From assembly GCA_021792455.1 (NCBI GenBank), contig JAJYUP010000010.1, forward strand, positions 1-51,880: a DNA stretch of 51,880 nt, in the 5' to 3' direction. Both the position numbers and the translations under genes were made by a program. Source of the stretch: Actinomycetes bacterium. Lineage in GTDB: Bacteria > Actinomycetota > Thermoleophilia > Solirubrobacterales > Solirubrobacteraceae. The notes under the pieces were generated by a model, which saw only the letters and a program-made list of their open reading frames with translations, made no database searches and was not told the origin of the DNA. Each line of letters begins with the position of its first letter. Positions within the stretch are counted from its first letter, which is position 1. Shown piece after piece: positions 1 through 8,502 of this stretch.

Positions 1-61
1 AACAGACTAGCAATCCCACTGGACCGCAACAACGACACCACTTTGGCTACATCAAACCAGC

Positions 62-100
62 AAAAAGAAGCCCGATCCCCGCAAACACGGGCGATCGGGC
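62..100 (-). terminator. Rho-independent terminator, minus strand
   Basis: GCCCGATC (70-77) pairs with GATCGGGC (93-100), with an inner CCC/GGG extension around the loop. An A-rich run at 62-69 becomes the U-tract when read on the minus strand. The gene it would terminate is not identified. The hairpin closely resembles another minus-strand terminator at 44035-44073, including the GTGTTT loop. The rest of 1-344 shows no recognisable gene. Confidence 0.6.
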
Positions 101-344
101 CTCAGAACCTCAAAAACTTCCGGCTAACAGCCGACGAGTTCGGCGCCGCGGTGGCCGAACCCTCTCCAACAGGGCTCAGCTCGCGGCGCCCGTCACACCG
201 CTTCTGCCGACATGACCGCAGCGCCGCGACAGCCTGGTCCAAGCGAGCCCAAGCAGATCACGTAGGAGCCTCCCCGCCGAGAATCCAGAGACATCTTTGA
301 AGGAAGATCCCGGCAAGGGCGCCCGCACGAGCTAAACTAACGAT

Positions 345-1046
345 ATGAACACCTATTCGGGAGCCGAGGCCGCACGCCGGCTGGGGACGAGCATTCCCCG
401 CGTCGTCCGCTGCGTGGAGCGCCTGGGGCTCGATTGCCGCAGGCCGAATGGGCGCCTTGGCATCACGCCCAAGATGCTCGAGCGCATCGAGGCCGAGCTG
501 GGACGCGCCCCACGCACGCCTGGGCTCACCCGGTCCCAGGCCCAAGTCCTCGCCGCGCTGGTGAGGTCCCCCCGTGGCCTGGCCTCAGCGCGCGCAGTCG
601 CTGAGGAGGCGGGCGTCGCGCCCGCCACCGCCACCAGGGCGCTCAGGGCGCTTGAGGCACGCAGCCTCGTGCGGCGCGAAGAGGTCACCATCGCCGCCAG
701 GCGCGCCCGACGCGTCGAGCTGATCCACGCCAATCACATGGCCGATGAGTGGCCGGCCCTCGCCCCCGCCCTGAAGGACGTGGTCCCCAAGCGCCGCGCG
801 AGAGAGCGCGATGAGGCGGTCCCGCACCGGCTGCGCCATCTCTTCTGGAACACGGCGCCGTCCCAGCTCGTGGTCTCCCATGGCGGGGCCTACATCGCGA
901 GGCGCCTTCTCACGTCTGAGAGCCTCGACGGCCTCGCCTGGGGCGCGACCAACCTCTCACCTTCCGATTGGCGCCGAGCAGCGGAGGCGAGGGGCCTCGA
1001 CGCGCCCACACGCGCGCTGGCGCTCAACCTCGCTGGGGAGCGCTGA
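345..1046 (+). CDS. AbiEi-like winged-helix antitoxin
   Basis: This 233-aa protein probably acts as the DNA-binding antitoxin and autorepressor of the nucleotidyltransferase gene that starts 1 base after its stop. An N-terminal helix-turn-helix lies at about residues 4-50 (YSGAEAARRLGTSIPRV). A second winged helix lies at about 63-125 (VAEEAGVAPATATRALRAL). The C-terminal third is an AbiEi-like effector region (HRLRHLFWNTAPSQLVV). Family knowledge: AbiE-type systems pair an HTH antitoxin with an AbiEii nucleotidyltransferase toxin, and were described as type IV. The ATG at 345 was chosen because it is the first in frame and the operon is tight. The assignment rests mainly on gene order. Confidence 0.7.
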   Translation: MNTYSGAEAARRLGTSIPRVVRCVERLGLDCRRPNGRLGITPKMLERIEAELGRAPRTPGLTRSQAQVLAALVRSPRGLASARAVAEEAGVAPATATRALRALEARSLVRREEVTIAARRARRVELIHANHMADEWPALAPALKDVVPKRRARERDEAVPHRLRHLFWNTAPSQLVVSHGGAYIARRLLTSESLDGLAWGATNLSPSDWRRAAEARGLDAPTRALALNLAGER

Positions 1047-1047
1047 G

Positions 1048-1809
1048 ATGGGCAGGGCTAAGGGGGGCCAGGACGGCATCGACCTGGTTGCTTGGAAGGC
1101 CCGCATGGCGCGCTCAGGAGACGCCCCCCTCAAAGGAGACGCTCTCCCGGAGCGCCTTGCCGAGATCCTGCCCAAGGACACCGCTGAGGCATGGCGCGCC
1201 CTCCGCGACGTCCTGCCGGAGGGCTTCTACCTCATCGGAGGGACAGCCGTGGCTGTCCATCTGGGCCATCGGGAGAGCCGCGACCTCGACTTCTTCGCCC
1301 ATGAGAGGGCCATCGACCTCGATGCCCTGGCCAAGGAGCTTGAAGCGCTGCCCGGGTTCGCCCTGGAGTCAAGGAGTGCCGGCACGCTCGAGGGGGTCCT
1401 GGGCGAGACGAAGGTCGAGCTGTTCATCGACATCGACGAGGAGAGGCCGCAGCGTGCCCTGGAGGGGCCTGAGTTGGTCGCTGGCCTGCACGTCGCCTCG
1501 CTCAGGGACCTCGCCGCCATGAAGGTCAAGGTCATCGGCGATCGCGGCGAGATGCGCGACTACTACGACCTAAAGCTCATCGAGGAGGAGGGCGGCGTCA
1601 GCGTCGAGGAGGGGCTCTCCCTCTACATGCAGCGCTATCGCGCGGACCCACACGGACCCGCGCTCGGGCACACCGTCCGTGCGCTGGGCTACCTCGACGA
1701 CGTCGAAGAAGACGAGAGCCTCCCCATCACCAAGGAAGAGCTTGCTGCTTGGTGGCGCAAGCGACAGGCGGCCCTCATCCCACGCCTCGATCGACGCAGC
1801 AAGCCGTGA
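1048..1809 (+). CDS. AbiEii/AbiGii-type nucleotidyltransferase toxin
   Basis: This 253-aa protein has the nucleotidyltransferase signature GGTAVAVHLGHRESRDLDFF at about residues 64-83. The GG pair and the two Asp of DLD (79 and 81) would bind metal and nucleotide. A later Asp in the strand VELFIDIDEE probably completes the site. The segment LRDLAAMKVKVIGDRGEMRD is typical of the AbiEii family. In AbiE systems the toxin modifies tRNA or another RNA and causes growth arrest or phage abortive infection. The start ATG at 1048 overlaps nothing and follows the antitoxin stop by one base, so translation is probably coupled. The gene looks intact. Confidence 0.82.
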   Translation: MGRAKGGQDGIDLVAWKARMARSGDAPLKGDALPERLAEILPKDTAEAWRALRDVLPEGFYLIGGTAVAVHLGHRESRDLDFFAHERAIDLDALAKELEALPGFALESRSAGTLEGVLGETKVELFIDIDEERPQRALEGPELVAGLHVASLRDLAAMKVKVIGDRGEMRDYYDLKLIEEEGGVSVEEGLSLYMQRYRADPHGPALGHTVRALGYLDDVEEDESLPITKEELAAWWRKRQAALIPRLDRRSKP

Positions 1810-1886
1810 CGCGGGTCGAAGGCTGAGCCGATGAGAGCGACGGCTTCGCTTGGCCCCGCTGTTGCGAGGACCGGTTGAGGCCAAGT

Positions 1887-1975
1887 CTTGATTCCTTGCG
1901 CAGACGGGGCAACGGAAAGAATGGCCGCTGCACCAATCCCTGGAAGCCTTGATTCCTTGCGCAGACGGGGCAACG
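1887..1975. repeat. CRISPR-like pair: two exact 28-bp repeats, 33-bp spacer
   Basis: The same 28 bases occur at 1887-1914 and 1948-1975, beginning CTTGATTCCTTGCGC and ending GGGGCAACG. The 33 bases between them (1915-1947) are unrelated to the repeat. Repeat and spacer sizes fit a minimal CRISPR array, but only two repeats exist and no cas gene is in the window. The alternative is one of the local duplications common in this window. Confidence 0.4.
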
Positions 1976-1997
1976 AGCACGGCGTGCAGGCGGTGCC

Positions 1998-2193
1998 TCA
2001 TCCCACCGCCGCGAACTCCCGCTCGAGCACCCCGTCCTCCGTGCGCTGGAAGCAGATGAGCAGCTCCTCGTCGAGCACGGTGGCGATCCCGTATCGCGCC
2101 CGTGTTCTTCTCGAAGAGATGCAGCAGCACGATCAGGTTCTCCGAACGCTGATAGAGCAGCCGATGCCGCGTCTTGGCGAATCGCACGCGCAA
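1998..2193 (-). pseudogene. RelE/HigB-like toxin remnant, frameshifted
   Basis: The minus strand from 2193 encodes FAKTRHRLLYQRSENLIVLL followed by HLFEKNTGA, which resembles the central strands of RelE/HigB (Gp49-like) toxins. Coding potential then shifts frame and ends ICFQRTEDGVLEREFAAVG at a stop at 1998-2000. The second half is not clearly from the same family, so this may be two fused scraps. It sits between the CRISPR-like repeats and a VapC fragment, consistent with a decaying toxin-antitoxin cluster. Confidence 0.3.
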
Positions 2194-2229
2194 GCCGTAG
2201 CGTGCACACGAGAGGAGCGGCCTGATGCG

Positions 2230-2520
2230 GTGATCGACGGCAGCACCGTGCTCCAGGGCGTTCTCGCCTCAGCAGCGATCATCCCGCTTGACGCCGAGAT
2301 CGTCGCGGTGGCACGCAGCGAGCAGCCAGTGCACCTCGTCGCACTTGACGCGATCCACATCGCCAGCGCGCTCAGCCTTGGCACGCGGCTCGTCGCTGTC
2401 GCCACATGTGACAAGCGGACGCAAGGCGCCCTCGATCTGGAGAGCATCCGTGTGATCGCGCCCACCCCAGCGGCGAAGATTCAGCCGTTGGCCCAGACGC
2501 CGTCATCGACCTCCGACTGA
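2230..2520 (+). pseudogene. VapC-like PIN-domain C-terminal fragment
   Basis: The frame encodes HLVALDAIHIASALSLG, then LVAVATCDKRTQGAL and ESIRVIAP. This is the standard C-terminal half of a PIN ribonuclease, where the Asp residues of LDAIH and TCDKR contribute to the Mg2+ site. The N-terminal part with the first catalytic Asp is missing: the open frame continues upstream to 1888 but runs through the repeat sequence and unrelated DNA. No partner antitoxin is visible. Confidence 0.6.
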
Positions 2521-3151
2521 TCCCGCGGGTGTCGGTGTGACATCGAACGTGGCTGCAGGACCCACAGCACCAGTCGAGCACGCCTGCCTGAGCGGGCTCT
2601 GCGCTGCGGAGCTCGCTCCGCGGCCGGTGCGGAGGATCACGCCCCCGATCTCCTGCACGACGCCCCCCGCACGGTCCTTGAACCCCTCGTCGCACTTCTC
2701 TCTGTGCGCTGACATGATCGCTCCTCAGAGCTGGAGCCTCCTACGACCATGGGGGAGCCTCAAAGCCTGCGAGCAGGTGTGGCCCCTGATGGGCGATACC
2801 GAGATCATGGTGTGTCACTGCCCATCGCGAGGCAGTGGCGAAGCCTCGACGAGCAGCTGGCACGCCTCGCATCTCAGCACCGGGCCGTCACGGTCACCGA
2901 CACCCGTCGGCGGACCCGGCGAGCCGATGGGCCGGCCCGAAGTCAGAACACTCGTCGAGCTGACGGCAGGCTCGAGCGGCGATCGACGGTCCGCTGCCCA
3001 ACCGGGCAGCGGACCGCGACTGATGCGCGCATGGTGGCAGCTCCGTAACAGCGACGCTGCCAGCCGCGCGCCCTTCGCTCCGTCCGCGAGTGGTCCGAGC
3101 AGGGCGGCAGCTCTGTAACCTCGCCTGGGAGTGCGTGTACGAGGCAGACAG
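2521..3151. other. No recognised gene; one weak small minus-strand frame
   Basis: About 630 bases lie between the PIN fragment and the AarF-like gene. Long frames on both strands here are compositional and match nothing I recognise. One short minus-strand frame (2503-2715, 70 aa, starting MSAHREKCDEGFKDRAGG) has a good GAGGAG ribosome-binding site but no family resemblance, and it overlaps the end of the PIN fragment. I do not call it as a gene. Confidence 0.4.
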
Positions 3152-4567
3152 ATGACTTCCGGGGGCCTCTGCCGCGCCGAGCTCGAGATCCTGCGCGATC
3201 GCGCGGCGATCGAAGCGGAGATGCTTGCGCAGCCCCGACTCTGGACCGACACGATCGGAGCGCTCGCGGCGAACGTGTGGAGGGGAGTGTCGTCTTTCGC
3301 GGTCGACTCGCCGCTGCTTCTGCTGGGGGCCGCAGGCGACGTTGCGGGCATTCGGGTGGGGCCACTCGGCGTCGACTCGGCGGCGATCAGGTCCACGAAG
3401 CGACTGGTTCGCCGCGGCGGCCCCGCGTACATCAAGCTGGGCCAGCTGATTGCAAGCTCCGATGGCATCCTGCCTGCGCGGTGGGCGGAGGCGTTCGCCT
3501 GGTGCCGAGACGATGCGCCGCGCCTGTCTCACCGCAGGATCAGCTCGATCATCGAGCGCGAGATCGGCTCGACAGCTTCTCTGGCGGAGCTCGATCCCAC
3601 ACCGCTGGCCGCAGGATCGATCGCACAGGTTCATCGCGCTGTCCTCGCCGACGGCAGACATGTCGTCGTGAAGGTGCGCCGCCCAGGTCTGCCGCGCCAG
3701 CTCAGGGCCGACATCGGCGCGCTCGCGCTGGCCGCAGCTGTCGCCGAGCGGCTCGACGAGGATGCACTCGCCGCAAACCTGCCCGGCTTCGTCGAGCTGT
3801 TCGCACAGCTGGCGCTCGAAGAGAGCGACTTCCGCCTGGAGGCCCTGAACCTGCAGGACTGCGCGGCCGCGTTTCGGGCATGCGAGATGGACTGGGTCAC
3901 GGTGCCAACGCCTATCGAGGGCCTCGTCAGTGAGCGTGTCCTCGTGATGGACCAGATCGAGGGCGTTCCATATGATCGCGCGGCGGCGGAGTTCGGCGAT
4001 CGGCTCGACGGTCCACGCCTGCTGTCGCTCGCTGTCGGCGGTGTGCTGAGCACTGCGCTGCTGCACGGCGTCTTTCACGGCGACCTGCACGCCGGCAACG
4101 TGCTCGTGCGGCGGGACGGCACGTTCGGACTGCTCGATTTCGGCATCTGTGGACGCTTCACTGACTCGCAGCGGCGCAGCATCGCAAGGTACCTCGCCGG
4201 CTTCGCGCAGGGAGATGCGCACGCGCAGGTGTGTGCGCTGCGCGACTTCGGTGCCGTGCCCGCGACAAGCGATGAGCTCGTCGCAGAGCTCGCAGGAGAG
4301 CTCGAGCGACTCGCCCAGCGAACCGACGGTGCGATCACGTTCCGCCGGCTCGGCGAGAACGCCTCGAACCAGCTCTCAATCCTCGCCCGTCACGGCTTCC
4401 GGATGCCGAAGGAGCTCGTGCTGTTCTTCAAGAACCTGCTCTACCTCTCGAGCTTCGCTGCCGCCGTCGCGCCGCAAGCCGATCTGCTCACCGTCATAGA
4501 GTCAGCGCTCAGTGCCGTCGGCGCGCGACACGCAGACCAGCTGGGGCAGCTGCTCGGAGCCTCCTAG
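3152..4567 (+). CDS. AarF/UbiB (ABC1) atypical kinase-like protein
   Basis: The protein is 471 aa from the ATG at 3152, which has GAGG 8 bases upstream; a GTG at 3131 is an alternative without a site. Family motifs appear in order: the KxGQ signature (YIKLGQLIAS), the Ala-rich nucleotide loop (LAAGSIAQVHRA), the VVVKVRRP lysine strand, the catalytic-loop equivalent HGDLHAGNVLV and the metal-binding LLDFG. UbiB-family proteins bind and hydrolyse ATP and support isoprenoid-quinone or lipid metabolism. In actinobacteria the exact substrate is unknown. No C-terminal membrane helix is obvious. The next gene starts 5 bases downstream, so the two are probably co-transcribed. Confidence 0.88.
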   Translation: MTSGGLCRAELEILRDRAAIEAEMLAQPRLWTDTIGALAANVWRGVSSFAVDSPLLLLGAAGDVAGIRVGPLGVDSAAIRSTKRLVRRGGPAYIKLGQLIASSDGILPARWAEAFAWCRDDAPRLSHRRISSIIEREIGSTASLAELDPTPLAAGSIAQVHRAVLADGRHVVVKVRRPGLPRQLRADIGALALAAAVAERLDEDALAANLPGFVELFAQLALEESDFRLEALNLQDCAAAFRACEMDWVTVPTPIEGLVSERVLVMDQIEGVPYDRAAAEFGDRLDGPRLLSLAVGGVLSTALLHGVFHGDLHAGNVLVRRDGTFGLLDFGICGRFTDSQRRSIARYLAGFAQGDAHAQVCALRDFGAVPATSDELVAELAGELERLAQRTDGAITFRRLGENASNQLSILARHGFRMPKELVLFFKNLLYLSSFAAAVAPQADLLTVIESALSAVGARHADQLGQLLGAS

Positions 4568-4571
4568 CGAG

Positions 4572-5123
4572 ATGACCCCACTCCGTTTCGACCCGCTGGG
4601 GCTGTGGTCAGGACCAACCGACTTGATCGGGGCGGTACGCGCCCTGCCGACGATCGCCGAGCGCCTCGGCAGGGTCGCGACGCAGCTCGAGGAGGTCGTG
4701 AGCTCCACCGCCCCACTGAGCGGGCTGAGCAGGACGATCGAGGCGATCTCACGCAGGACCGCTCTGCTCGGCGCGGTGAAGGACAACACGGCCGCGATGA
4801 GCGCAGACACGGCAGCACTGCCCCGGCTCGAAGAGCATCTCGCCGCGCTCGTGCAGGCGATGGAGCTGCTGCCGGGAATCGAGCGACGGATGGAGACGAT
4901 CGAGTCCGCGATGCCCGTGCTGATGGAAGTCCAGCGGCACCTGTCCCGCCTGCCTGACACGATCGAGACGCTCAGTGCAGACGTCAATACGCTCGCCGGC
5001 CTGCTCACCCGCATGCTCTCATCGCTCGACCATCTCGACTCGAGCGTCGCCGCGCTGCAGGCATCGGTGGAGCCGCTCGGCCGCATCGCCAACCGGATTC
5101 CCAGCCGCAGCCCAAAGCAGTAG
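4572..5123 (+). CDS. Predicted helical/coiled-coil protein
   Basis: This 183-aa protein starts at the ATG 4 bases after the AarF-like gene stop (MTPLRFDPLGLW). After residue ~20 it is almost entirely amphipathic helix with regular hydrophobic spacing (IEAISRRTALLGAVKDN; MPVLMEVQRHLSRLPDTIETL; LASLL-type heptads near the C-terminus). That suggests an extended coiled coil. No catalytic motif, signal peptide or membrane segment is seen. I do not recognise the family. Tight linkage to the UbiB-like kinase suggests a partner or scaffold, by inference only. Confidence 0.65.
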   Translation: MTPLRFDPLGLWSGPTDLIGAVRALPTIAERLGRVATQLEEVVSSTAPLSGLSRTIEAISRRTALLGAVKDNTAAMSADTAALPRLEEHLAALVQAMELLPGIERRMETIESAMPVLMEVQRHLSRLPDTIETLSADVNTLAGLLTRMLSSLDHLDSSVAALQASVEPLGRIANRIPSRSPKQ

Positions 5124-5268
5124 CGTGAGACGGGTGGGCTGAGCAGGCGCGACGCGTCGTCGAGCAGGCGGCATGCGCGACTCCCCTGCGCCGCACCGCG
5201 CACCTATGCTGAATCTGATGAGGGCGCAGAGCGCGACGACCGAGTCCCCTGGGGCTGAAGAGAGGGCG

Positions 5269-5823
5269 GTGACGGTGCGCGCCTGCAGATCAGCGCTTCT
5301 CCTCGTCGACATGCAGAACGACTTCGTGAGGCCAGGCGGAGCGCTCTACGTGCCGCAGGCCCAAGAGACGATCCGAGCGATCGAAAGCCTGCTCGCGCTC
5401 GCGCGCAAGAGCGGCATGCGGCGGGTCTTCACGCAGGACACCCACCGGCAGGGAGACGAGGAGTGGCGAGTCTGGCCGCCGCACGCAGAGCGCGGCAGCT
5501 GGGGCTGGCAGATCGTGCCTGAGCTCGCGCCAGAAGCTCGCGAGACCGTGATCGAGAAGCTGAGGTACGACGCCTTCTACGGCACGGAGCTCGACCACCT
5601 GCTGCGAAGCTGGGGCGTGAGAAGCCTGATCATCTGCGGGACGCTCGCAAACATCTGCGTCCACTACACGGCGGCAAGCGCGGCGCTCCGCTGGTATGAG
5701 GTCGTGATCCCACGCGACGCCGTCTCGAGCCTCGAGCCCTTCGACCTCGAGGCCTCACTGCGCCAGACGGAGCTCGTGCTTGGCGGCCGCGTGACGAGCG
5801 CGGGCTCGGTCCACGTCGTGTGA
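5269..5823 (+). CDS. Isochorismatase-like cysteine hydrolase
   Basis: The protein is 184 aa from the GTG at 5269 (AGAGAGG just upstream). In-frame ATGs at 5173, 5206 and 5218 would add up to 32 poorly conserved residues. The catalytic triad of the family is visible: Asp in ALLLVDMQNDF, Lys in VIEKLRYDAFYGTELD and nucleophilic Cys in CGTLANICVHYTAASA. Members hydrolyse amides or vinyl ethers (nicotinamidase, N-carbamoylsarcosine amidase, isochorismatase). The substrate cannot be told from sequence. It may belong with the hydantoinase-like and monooxygenase genes downstream. Confidence 0.85.
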   Translation: MTVRACRSALLLVDMQNDFVRPGGALYVPQAQETIRAIESLLALARKSGMRRVFTQDTHRQGDEEWRVWPPHAERGSWGWQIVPELAPEARETVIEKLRYDAFYGTELDHLLRSWGVRSLIICGTLANICVHYTAASAALRWYEVVIPRDAVSSLEPFDLEASLRQTELVLGGRVTSAGSVHVV

Positions 5824-5875
5824 CGGCGCACGTCGTGTGAGGGCGGACGTCGTGTGAGGGCGCACGTCGTGTGCG
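5809..5875. repeat. 17-bp tandem repeats copied from a gene end
   Basis: The last codons and stop of the hydrolase gene (CACGTCGTGTGA) are followed by about three more imperfect copies of the same 17-bp unit, [C/G]ACGTCGTGTGAGGGCG. Each copy repeats the stop codon context. No hairpin or U-tract is apparent. From 5876 to 6045 nothing further is recognised. Confidence 0.8.
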
Positions 5876-6045
5876 CGTCACGGGAGCTGCGCGCCCACTC
5901 GATGGCTCAGCTCGAGGAGAGCCGAAACCTCACGTCTTCGCGCCTCGCATGCTGCAAGCGATCACGCATCCGACCGCTGCCTTCGCGGCGATCCACTCCC
6001 CCAGGCAGCGGCGAGGGTCAACCCCAGGGGCCGAATGGTCACCTC

Positions 6046-6172
6046 TGCCCTCACTTGAAGGCAACGCTCACCTGGAGGCAGCCCTCACTTGAAGGCCGAC
6101 CCCATGTGAAGGCCGCCCCCACTTGAGGGCCGCCCCCACTTGAAGGCCGCCCTCACTTGAAGGCCGGGATGA
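6046..6172. repeat. ~18-bp tandem repeats copied from the LLM gene 3' end
   Basis: At least six degenerate copies of a unit like CCCCACTTGAAGGCCGCC run into the 3' end of the minus-strand monooxygenase gene. The copy at 6153 carries that gene's stop codon (TCACTTGAAGGC on the plus strand). The array therefore multiplies the terminal codons of the gene into the intergenic space. Confidence 0.8.
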
Positions 6173-7178
6173 CGTCCTTGCCGAAGCGCCTGATGCACTC
6201 GAGGGTCTCCTCGTGGCTCGGCCCCTGCGCAACTCGGAAGCTGAGTATGAGGTAGTCCATGTCGATCGCCTCCTGGAACTTCTGGATCGTCGCGATGCAG
6301 TCGTCTGGGGAGCCGACGACGAGGCGGTCGATGCGGTGCTTGGCAAAGTGGAAGTCCTCCTCCTTTTCGACTCCCTGAAGGAAGGGCTCCCTCTCGGCGA
6401 CCCAGCGGGGCACCTGCTGGAAGTAGAACCAGTGGTCAGCTCTGATCTTCGGCCACCACACGCGCTCGACCTCCTCGAGGCTGTCCGCCACCCATCCGTC
6501 GCGCAGGAGGTTGACAGCGAGCTTCTCCGAGGTCCCGAACTCCTCGCCGAACTTGCGATAGAGGTCCGTCCAGTACTTCATCACGTCGACGTTGTGAAGC
6601 GGGTCCGTCGGCCACTGGCAGCCAAACCGGGCAGCGCGTCTCACCCCAGGCTCAGACATCGCCCCCACCCACAGCTGGGCCCCAATCGGCAGCGGGGTGA
6701 CTGGGCCCTCCGCGTCGATCGTGAAGTGCTTGCCTTTGTGCTTGATCGTCTCCCCAGACCACGCCCGCTGCACGAGCTCGATCGCTTCCTCGAACCGCGA
6801 GACCTGGGTCGACTTGTCGAGGCCATAGAGCTTGAACTCCGGCTCGAAGTTCGCCATGCCGACGCCGAGTCGCAGCCGCCCATTCGAGATGACATCCGCC
6901 ATCGCGCCGTGCTCAGCGACGTGGATCGGATGCTCGAACGGCAGCAGGTGGATAGTCGTGCCTATGTCGACGCGACTCGTGCGCGCGGCGAGCGCGCCAA
7001 GCCCTGGCCACGGCGAGGGTGGATAGCCGTCAGGCATCATGTGGTGCTCAGGCAGAAAGACGCCGTCGAAGCCGACGTCCTCCGCGAGCTCCGCGGTCTG
7101 CAGGATCTCCTGCCACAGCCTGACGAGGTTTTCCGCCCTCGGCGGATCCTGTGGGCGGAACAGCACGCCGAACTTCAT
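6153..7178 (-). CDS. LLM-class flavin-dependent oxidoreductase
   Basis: A 341-aa bacterial luciferase-like monooxygenase, TIM-barrel fold. It begins MKFGVLFRPQDPP and shows AEDVGFDGVFLPEHHM, which places the His pair of the flavin pocket, then TSRVDIGTTIHLLPFEHP, RLRLGVGMANFEPEF, SRFEEAIELVQRAW and the C-terminal VGSPDDCIATIQKF. Such enzymes use FMNH2 or reduced F420 to oxygenate or reduce organic substrates. Sequence alone does not say which cofactor. A palindrome-like site at 7221-7240 lies about 40 bases upstream of its start. A second LLM gene follows on the same strand; the two differ too much to be a recent duplication. Confidence 0.9.
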   Translation of the reverse strand: MKFGVLFRPQDPPRAENLVRLWQEILQTAELAEDVGFDGVFLPEHHMMPDGYPPSPWPGLGALAARTSRVDIGTTIHLLPFEHPIHVAEHGAMADVISNGRLRLGVGMANFEPEFKLYGLDKSTQVSRFEEAIELVQRAWSGETIKHKGKHFTIDAEGPVTPLPIGAQLWVGAMSEPGVRRAARFGCQWPTDPLHNVDVMKYWTDLYRKFGEEFGTSEKLAVNLLRDGWVADSLEEVERVWWPKIRADHWFYFQQVPRWVAEREPFLQGVEKEEDFHFAKHRIDRLVVGSPDDCIATIQKFQEAIDMDYLILSFRVAQGPSHEETLECIRRFGKDVIPAFK

Positions 7179-7220
7179 CGTCGATCATCCTCCTTGAGAT
7201 TGCGAGCTTGGGACAGCTTA

Positions 7221-7240
7221 CCTGCCAAATGGTTGGTGGA
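7221..7240. promoter_or_regulatory. Operator-like palindrome upstream of LLM gene
   Basis: CCAAATGGTTGG is an imperfect palindrome. Read on the minus strand it gives CATTTGGCAGGT, similar to the CGTTTGGTAGRTTCC sites at 8722 and 18440. It lies 40-60 bases upstream of the LLM gene start. A TetR-type operator is the likeliest reading, by inference. Confidence 0.4.
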
Positions 7241-7422
7241 TCAGCTCTCGCGCCGAGGCCGCCCGCCGAGGCCGCCCGCCTCGACCCCCTGGGAGGTCGA
7301 CGCGAGCGACCACGGAGAGGATCCGAAGACCGGCGCGGTCGGACAGACCGGCCCTGCCGGCGCCGCGAGCAGCCGAAGGCAGGTGGCGCAGGCCAGACCA
7401 GGGCCGCCGGCACCAACGGCTC

Positions 7423-8502
7423 TCAGAAGCGGCAGGCGGCTGGGATGGCGGGATGGTCGGGCGCTGGGTACTTCTTGTGGATCGGCTGGACGACTTCCTC
7501 GCCGAAGCGCTGGATCTGCTCCTTTGCCTCCTCCATCGAGGGACCAGTCGGCATGCGGAAGCGGATCGTGAAGTAGTCGACGCCGAACTCCTCGTGGTAG
7601 CGCTCGAGCTGTTCGATGCACTGATCGCGTGTGCCCATGATCAGATGCGGCGCGGCGCGCTCAGCGGTGATGTCCTCTTCGGACTGGAAGTCTGGATGGT
7701 GGGTGAAGATGCCTTGGCGGTAGTAGAAGCGCATCTCGTCCACGAAGTGGCTGCCAAACTGCCTTGCGGCCTCCTCGAAGCTGTCCGCGACCCAGCCGTC
7801 GCGCATCAGCACGATGTAGGGCCGCTTTCCAAGCTCTTCCGCGTGCTTGCGATAGGAGCCTGCCTGGGCATCCCAGACCTCCTTCATGAGCGGAAACGGG
7901 TCGCAGGTCCACGCGGCTCCGTACTCGGCAGAGCGCCGGATCGCAGCCTCATTCGCGTTTCCGCCTCCCCATATCGGCCACCCTCCGGCCTGATGTGGCT
8001 GGGGAGCGAGAAGTCCCTGTTCCACCCTCCAGTACTTGCCGTCGAAATCGAAGCGCTCGCCTGAGAACGCGAGCTGCCAGACCTTGATCGCCTCCTGGAA
8101 GCGCCCAAGCAGGTGTTCCTGCGGGATTCCGAACTGGGCCCAGTAGCCGGGATGGAATCCACGCGACATCGTCGTGTAGAGGCGACCCTCCGAGAGGTTG
8201 TCGATGACCGAGAACTGCTCCGCAGCCTTGAGCGGGTGGTAGAGGGTGGCGACGTAGGTGAAGGTGCCGATCGCGACCTTCTCAGTCTCACGCGCGAGGA
8301 TCGTGAGGATCTGCTCAGGCCCAGGGAAGTAGCACTCCGTGCGGCCATGCCTGTGGGGCACCTGCAGCCCGTGAAACCCGGCCCGCTCGGCGATGATGCC
8401 CTCTTCGATCATCGCCTCCATCGTCGCGTGCGCGTCCTCCTTCGTGGGCATCGGCTGGTCATATCCGCCCTTGTGCAAATCGATCAAGTACCCGATCCTC
8501 AT
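7423..8502 (-). CDS. LLM-class flavin-dependent oxidoreductase
   Basis: A 359-aa luciferase-like monooxygenase starting MRIGYLIDLHKGG. Family features include AERAGFHGLQVPHRHGRTE, VAIGTFTYVATLYHPLKAAE, LSEGRLYTTMSRGFHPGYW, LLGRFQEAIKVWQLAF and the late MGTRDQCIEQLERYHEEFG. Its nearest neighbour, 245 bases downstream on the same strand, is another LLM protein, so two different oxygenation or reduction steps are likely. The divergent plus-strand operon starts about 500 bases away. Flavin versus F420 use is unresolved. Confidence 0.9.
   Translation of the reverse strand: MRIGYLIDLHKGGYDQPMPTKEDAHATMEAMIEEGIIAERAGFHGLQVPHRHGRTECYFPGPEQILTILARETEKVAIGTFTYVATLYHPLKAAEQFSVIDNLSEGRLYTTMSRGFHPGYWAQFGIPQEHLLGRFQEAIKVWQLAFSGERFDFDGKYWRVEQGLLAPQPHQAGGWPIWGGGNANEAAIRRSAEYGAAWTCDPFPLMKEVWDAQAGSYRKHAEELGKRPYIVLMRDGWVADSFEEAARQFGSHFVDEMRFYYRQGIFTHHPDFQSEEDITAERAAPHLIMGTRDQCIEQLERYHEEFGVDYFTIRFRMPTGPSMEEAKEQIQRFGEEVVQPIHKKYPAPDHPAIPAACRF

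Noticed and set aside
2894-4222. Minus-strand open frame (442 codons) opposite the AarF-like gene
   Set aside because: Antisense to all UbiB catalytic motifs; no independent support.
6046-6172. CRISPR array reading of the CACTTGAAGGC repeats
   Set aside because: Units are contiguous and degenerate, with no unique spacers, and derive from the adjacent gene end.
6213-7571. Long plus-strand open frame (452 codons) opposite the LLM genes
   Set aside because: Antisense to a clear luciferase-like gene; no family motif; typical of high-GC shadow frames.
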